64,000 bases of DNA from the NCBI GenBank assembly GCA_026745465.1, contig JACYXH010000310.1:6378501-6442500 (forward strand), read 5' to 3'. A model generated the notes under the pieces. It searched no databases. It saw nothing but the letters and a program-made list of their open reading frames with translations, and was not told where the DNA came from. How positions within the stretch are numbered: position 1 is the first letter of the stretch; every line of letters starts with the position of its first letter. Below are positions 60,002-64,000 of the stretch, one piece after another. Source of the stretch: Lota lota (Eukaryota; Chordata; Actinopteri; Gadiformes; Lotidae). The position numbers and the translations under genes are program-made.

Positions 60002-60654
60002 TGATATTTGAGATAAGTTGATGCTGAACACTTTCATTTGTTCAAACATTTGTTTGGCATTGATGCAATTGTGTTTAGAATTTAGGCCCTAAAGCAATCG
60101 GTTGTACTGCAGTGCTTCTTTCTTCATTGAGTAAAAATGATCTGCAATAACTACCAGACTAGGCTCCAATCAACTGCCTCTCCACAGAAATCTCCTACCA
60201 TCCTATTACATTAACCAAACAAAAACAAATTAACCAAATACATAATGAACTCTAGTAAGAATGAGAATTGGATCTGTCGCTACCATTACATTAGGTAACT
60301 GGTCCTATTACTCTTACAGAACCAGTAGCGAAGATAACAATAACAATGGTTCCTCAAATGACTGACTACATTTCCCCCAAAAAGTATGCTTTGATATTAG
60401 GGCTGCAATGATAAGTTGATTAATCGATCGAAAGAAAATTAATCAAATTAGATTTTAATAATCTGTTAATCATACAAATAAACATATGCAGTTTAATGTT
60501 GCAGTTCAATTCAAAAATTGGGTTCATGGCTCATTATAAATTGATTAGTTTAGTTTTTCTTGGTTGCTGGTAAAGCAAGACATGACTTTGGACTCTGGTA
60601 ACTTGTGACGGTATTCCAATTTTTATGACTTTATAAACTAAGCAAGATTATCAC
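60002..60654. other. Spacer between snrnp35-like and the minus-strand gene
   Basis: AT-rich sequence with no exon. Includes an AATAAA on the plus strand at about 60477-60482. Confidence 0.6.
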
Positions 60655-61748
60655 TTAACAAGTTGTGTTTGCACCGGTCACGGTGGCCCTCATTCTGCCG
60701 CGATTCCCGTGTTTGGTGATGGGCCAACCAGGATAGGTCTCTCTCTGGACGGTGGAGAAATCTATCCTGTAAAGCAACACACAGATACACTCTGAAACAG
60801 GCTGTCTCTTCTATGGAGAAAACCATGCTGGATTTCTGTAAACGTGGCCCTACCTGAGCGAGGGGTTGATGGCGATGTTGTCTGGCTGTGGGTGAACAGG
60901 TGTCCTCCTTCTGCACAGATGTTGAGGAAGAGGAGGAGGGAAGTCTTGTTGGTACAGCGACTTCATCGTCTCCTCTGTGCCTTGCTCTTGTTTTGAATTT
61001 CTTTTACCCACAACTCCGTCCTCCCCCTCTGGATTCTGACTGCCTTCGCCCCTGAGCTGCCCTGTATTTGTGGCCCTGCTCTTTGCCGTTTGGCCAGTGG
61101 GTGGCACGGTTCTTGGTGCTGTAGAACGGAATGCAGACTCTCCTATAGGGTGATGAAAAATGTCCTGGTCAAATCACGTATCTGATCAACTCACTCACCC
61201 ATGTCCACGCGCTCTATTGTCTCACTCGCTGCTCAGTTGTTTACCATTTAGCTTAAGGTCACTGTGCAAACGCTTTCCTCTCTCTGGCAGTGGGACTGGC
61301 TTATGGTGGAACGCCATGTGCGACGTTGTCTCCATCTTGGTGGGCGTATCGGGATAAAGCAGCAACCCTGGAATAGAGAAGACAGATAATAACCAATCGT
61401 AGCCAGCCAAGACAAAGTAACCAAGTGTAGAATAGAGAGAAGATAACAGGGTCGTAGAATACAGATAAGATGAGGGAAACCAATCCTAGACGGAGACAAG
61501 AGGGAGAGCAACCAATAGCAAAGAGCAAGAGCTATATAAATGATATACGTGAGAATGTTTCTTTATTGATGATGCGGTCTTAGAGAATAAACTGTACTTG
61601 CCTGCGATAGAAGGGTGTTCCCCATAGGTCCGTGCACGTGAGAACAGCCCTTGGTGTTGATGTGCCCGTAACAGATGCGCCTGGTGGGCATTTTCTGTCA
61701 GCATTCTGTCCCTGTGGCACGCCTTATGCTGTTCATTCATTGGTTTCA
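60655..61748 (-). CDS. Unrecognised gene, C-terminal four exons
   Basis: Four minus-strand exons keep one frame: 61602-61748, 61245-61367, 60854-61142 and 60655-60766 (stop TAA). A possible fifth, 62119-62147, lies upstream with matching phase. The product is hydrophilic, with no signal or transmembrane segment. It contains a His-rich part (HQAHLLRAHQHQG), TTSHMAFHHKPVPLPERGKR, a low-complexity exon rich in G/E/Q/K, then PDNIAINPSLRIDFSTVQRE and TYPGWP near the end. The short Tyr/Trp/Pro and T-x-S-H-M phrases resemble proteins that coat ciliary microtubules (SAXO and MIP families), but this is a weak impression and no family is claimed. The intron after 61602 begins with GC inside a perfect CAG|GCAAGT site. 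The gene is divergent from the arhgap42-like exon. True start not found. Confidence 0.6.
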
Positions 61749-63314
61749 CTGTCAAGTTCAAGTCTTCAATTATTATCATGCAATGTAGTTTAATGGTTAT
61801 GTATATCACAAATGACATAGCACTAAATATATATTTCTCTGATGCTATCCTGGGGCCCAGATAGTGAAACAACCGAAAGATAATGGGTTCGATCATCAAT
61901 GCCACACATCCTAGAACTAGATGCCTAACCCCTATCTGCTTCTTAATGACATGTATATGAATTCACTGTAAGTCGCTTTGCTCAAAGTGTTTGCTAAATG
62001 ACTAAATAGTAATAGCAATCAAACAGTTCAATGTTTCTATTCATGATCTCATAGCAGGCATCAGTCACTACATGTCAACAGGTTTCATCCAAGTTTAATG
62101 CAGCATTGCTTACCTTACATGTATGCAAATCTGGTACGATTATGATCCTGCAAAGTAACCAAACATATTTACTCCAATCTGCATGGGTGTTGTTTAAGTG
62201 GTTGTGTGCAGGGTTGCATGTATTTGTGTGTGTGTACTAGACAAAGCTTGTGTACATCGGTAGTCATGGTGTTCTATTCTTCCACTGTGTGTAGCAGTAG
62301 GTACTCACTGTCTCACTTGTACAATAAAACAGTTGGGCCACTAGCAGGTAGTACACACCAGAGCAACGATGTGTGTCGGGCGAGATGTGCTTAATATTTT
62401 TTTAGTTCTGGCAATTTTATGGAATATTGAAAATTGAGACAATTCAATTGTTACTAGTAATAAGAATCGAAAAGCCATTTGGATTTAATTACCTAGAAAT
62501 ACATACGTAATTCGGTCTATAATTTGTATAAAGAAATGCATCATTTACTTATCCCTTTTCATATATAGATTCTTTATTTTTATGTATTCTATTACTTTTA
62601 TGTGTGTGTTGTAAATGCTCATTTCACTTACTGGAAGGTTTCCAATTGTATTTATTTTATTGTATTTACATTTATTCAATTCTTTTAAAACCTATTTATG
62701 AGCCTAACCCTTTTTTCAGTGGTAATACCTGAATTAACCTCCCGAGAAGACCAAAGTGAGGACCTAGCTCAGAATAATAATGTATATTTATAAAATACCG
62801 AAGATGTAGGCCAATAGAGGTACAAACAACAGAAACGGATAATGACACCTGGCTTTTTAAATAACTTATTTCTGAAGAAGCCAGCAGGAGTCTCTCGTCA
62901 CCATAGTAACCAGCAGTGTGCGCGCTAACCCAGAACCGTGCACATCAGTGAAGTTGGTACAATACATTTAGTTATAGAAATAAAATAATTATTAATTGTC
63001 CGTGGTTCATATATAAAATATGTTCATTATAACAAGAAATAACATCCTAACTGTTTCTTAATGTGGTTTTATTCTTGAATAACGTACCGCAGTTACAACA
63101 TAGTCACGCAACTTGGCCGAACTCTCTCTCTGTACGCCTCTTCCCTGTTGCATACTCTCCGGAAGTTCTGGGAAAATGAGAAGAGCATGAAGTTGGAAGA
63201 AACTTTTTTTAAACAAACCCCTTTCCCAAGCAGGGCAATAGATTAATACAACAGAGACCCCTTAGTGAGTTGATACATTCCATATTTTTAAAGATAGCTG
63301 TACTTATTGTACCA
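61749..63314. other. Region between the unrecognised gene and the arhgap42-like exon
   Basis: Contains a possible 29-base exon of the minus-strand gene (62119-62147, acceptor TTTGCAG, donor GTAAGG), a SINE-like copy (61875-62015) and AT-rich sequence. Promoters for both flanking genes should be near 62880-63300, where the sequence is less AT-rich. Nothing else is supported. Confidence 0.5.
61875..62015 (+). repeat. SINE-like element
   Basis: Carries ATAATGGGTTCGATCATC, CCTAACCCCTATCTGCTTCT, TTAATGACATGTATATGAAT and the tail AAGTCGCTTTGCTCAAAG then TTTGCTAAATGACTAAA. This is the clearest 3' tail of the repeat family in the window. Confidence 0.7.
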
Positions 63315-63468
63315 ATGGGGCTGCCGACGCTTGAGTTCAGTGATTCTTTTCTGGACAGTCCGGAGTTTCGGGAACGGTTACAATGCCATGAAATAGAATT
63401 GGAGCGGACTAACAGATTTATAAAGGATCTCATCAAGGACGGGAACATGCTAATATCTGCTCTGAAAA
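63315..63468 (+). CDS. arhgap42: Rho GTPase-activating protein 42-like (GRAF3), first coding exon
   Basis: One exon of 51 codons plus one base, starting [20 protein letters not shown] and running to [13 protein letters not shown], with donor AAAA|GTAAGA at 63468/63469. This is the start of the BAR domain of the GRAF family. The wording [16 protein letters not shown] points to ARHGAP42 rather than ARHGAP26 or ARHGAP10. The full protein carries BAR, PH, RhoGAP and SH3 domains and restrains RhoA at membranes and in smooth muscle. All later exons lie beyond the right edge of the window. Confidence 0.87.
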
Positions 63469-64000
63469 GTAAGAGAAAAATACATGTACCTGGCGGGTGT
63501 CAAAAACCTAAATGCTTTTGTAAACGTTGTGTTATTGTGTGCACCCCCCCCCAGGTGATTGACACTTTAGTCAGTGCCGTTTACTACTACGATGTTGAGA
63601 TTAGTTGACTTACGTACATGGATAGTAGTCTAGTGCGTGGGCAATGCCTACATCGTTTTATTACTAATATACAACAGCAAGGTAATAGCAAAGCTTTTTC
63701 TGTACCTGCTATTACGACGTTTGTCAACTACTTGTCTTTGTGTGTACCATGTAAGTTAGGGCTATATCATAGAATAAAACAGCATTCTTAAATGATGAGC
63801 TTCTAAAATACTATATTCGTATGCTATTCATTGCAAATATGCTGAAACTGAAATGCTGGTCGCCCTAAATACAAAAGCGTCTCGTATTTCTGGTGGCTTT
63901 TGTTTGTTTGGCCTTGCATTGATTACCAAAGAGCAAGAGTTCAGTCTGTGATTGTGAAGTTTCCATACACACTCCAAATACCACCACCCTACGTTTATGG
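63469..64000 (+). other. Start of arhgap42-like intron 1
   Basis: No further exon or notable repeat is visible to the end of the window. Confidence 0.7.

Overview
The window looks like nuclear DNA from a ray-finned (teleost) fish. Its genes are vertebrate, split into many short exons with GT-AG introns. Introns and spacers are crowded with (CA)n/(CT)n microsatellites, homopolymer runs, tRNA-derived SINE-like repeats and small foldback elements. No prokaryotic features are present. Exon models below were built by hand from splice signals, reading-frame continuity and remembered family sequence; none was checked by alignment.

Layout, left to right. (1) 842-2351, minus: two exons of a layilin-like C-type lectin whose 3' part runs off the left edge. 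(2) 5926-6408: an orphan second copy of the last two exons of the next gene. (3) 8151-14795, minus: a complete 18-exon complement factor B/C2-like gene of 752 codons (three CCP domains, VWA, serine protease). (4) 14796-18900: spacer with duplicated blocks, tRNA-like pieces and a large compound microsatellite. (5) 19298-24880, plus: chek1, 13 coding exons, 463 aa. (6) 25293-33826, minus: a 12-exon, 850-aa immunoglobulin/FN3 membrane protein, best matched to VSIG10L2, tail-to-tail with chek1. (7) 37000-50409, minus: nectin1-like, 10 exons, 513 aa, with an 8-kb repeat-rich first intron. (8) 52246-53481, plus: thy1, 161 aa, head-to-head with nectin. (9) 53996-58008, plus: bud13, 10 exons, 517 aa. 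(10) 59198-60001, plus: intronless snrnp35-like gene with a one-base frameshift. (11) 60655-61748 (perhaps to 62147), minus: an unrecognised gene with a probable GC-AG intron. (12) 63315-63468, plus: first coding exon of an arhgap42-like RhoGAP that leaves the window.

LAYN, CHEK1, VSIG10L2, NECTIN1, THY1, BUD13 and ARHGAP42 all lie on human 11q22-q24 (from memory), so the window is a compacted, rearranged piece of that conserved block. The factor B-like and snrnp35-like genes are not from that human region. By function the genes are mixed: innate immunity (factor B-like), cell adhesion and surface IgSF proteins (vsig10l2, nectin, thy1, layilin-like), DNA-damage checkpoint (chek1) and pre-mRNA splicing (bud13 in the RES complex, snrnp35 in the minor spliceosome). 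They are not an operon-like unit.

The observations most worth follow-up are the tandem partial duplication of the catalytic-serine and C-terminal exons of the factor B-like gene (possible alternative protease ends), the snrnp35 frameshift, the near-perfect foldback element in an intron that splits the nectin IgV domain, and the overlapping convergent 3' ends of chek1 and the IgSF gene.
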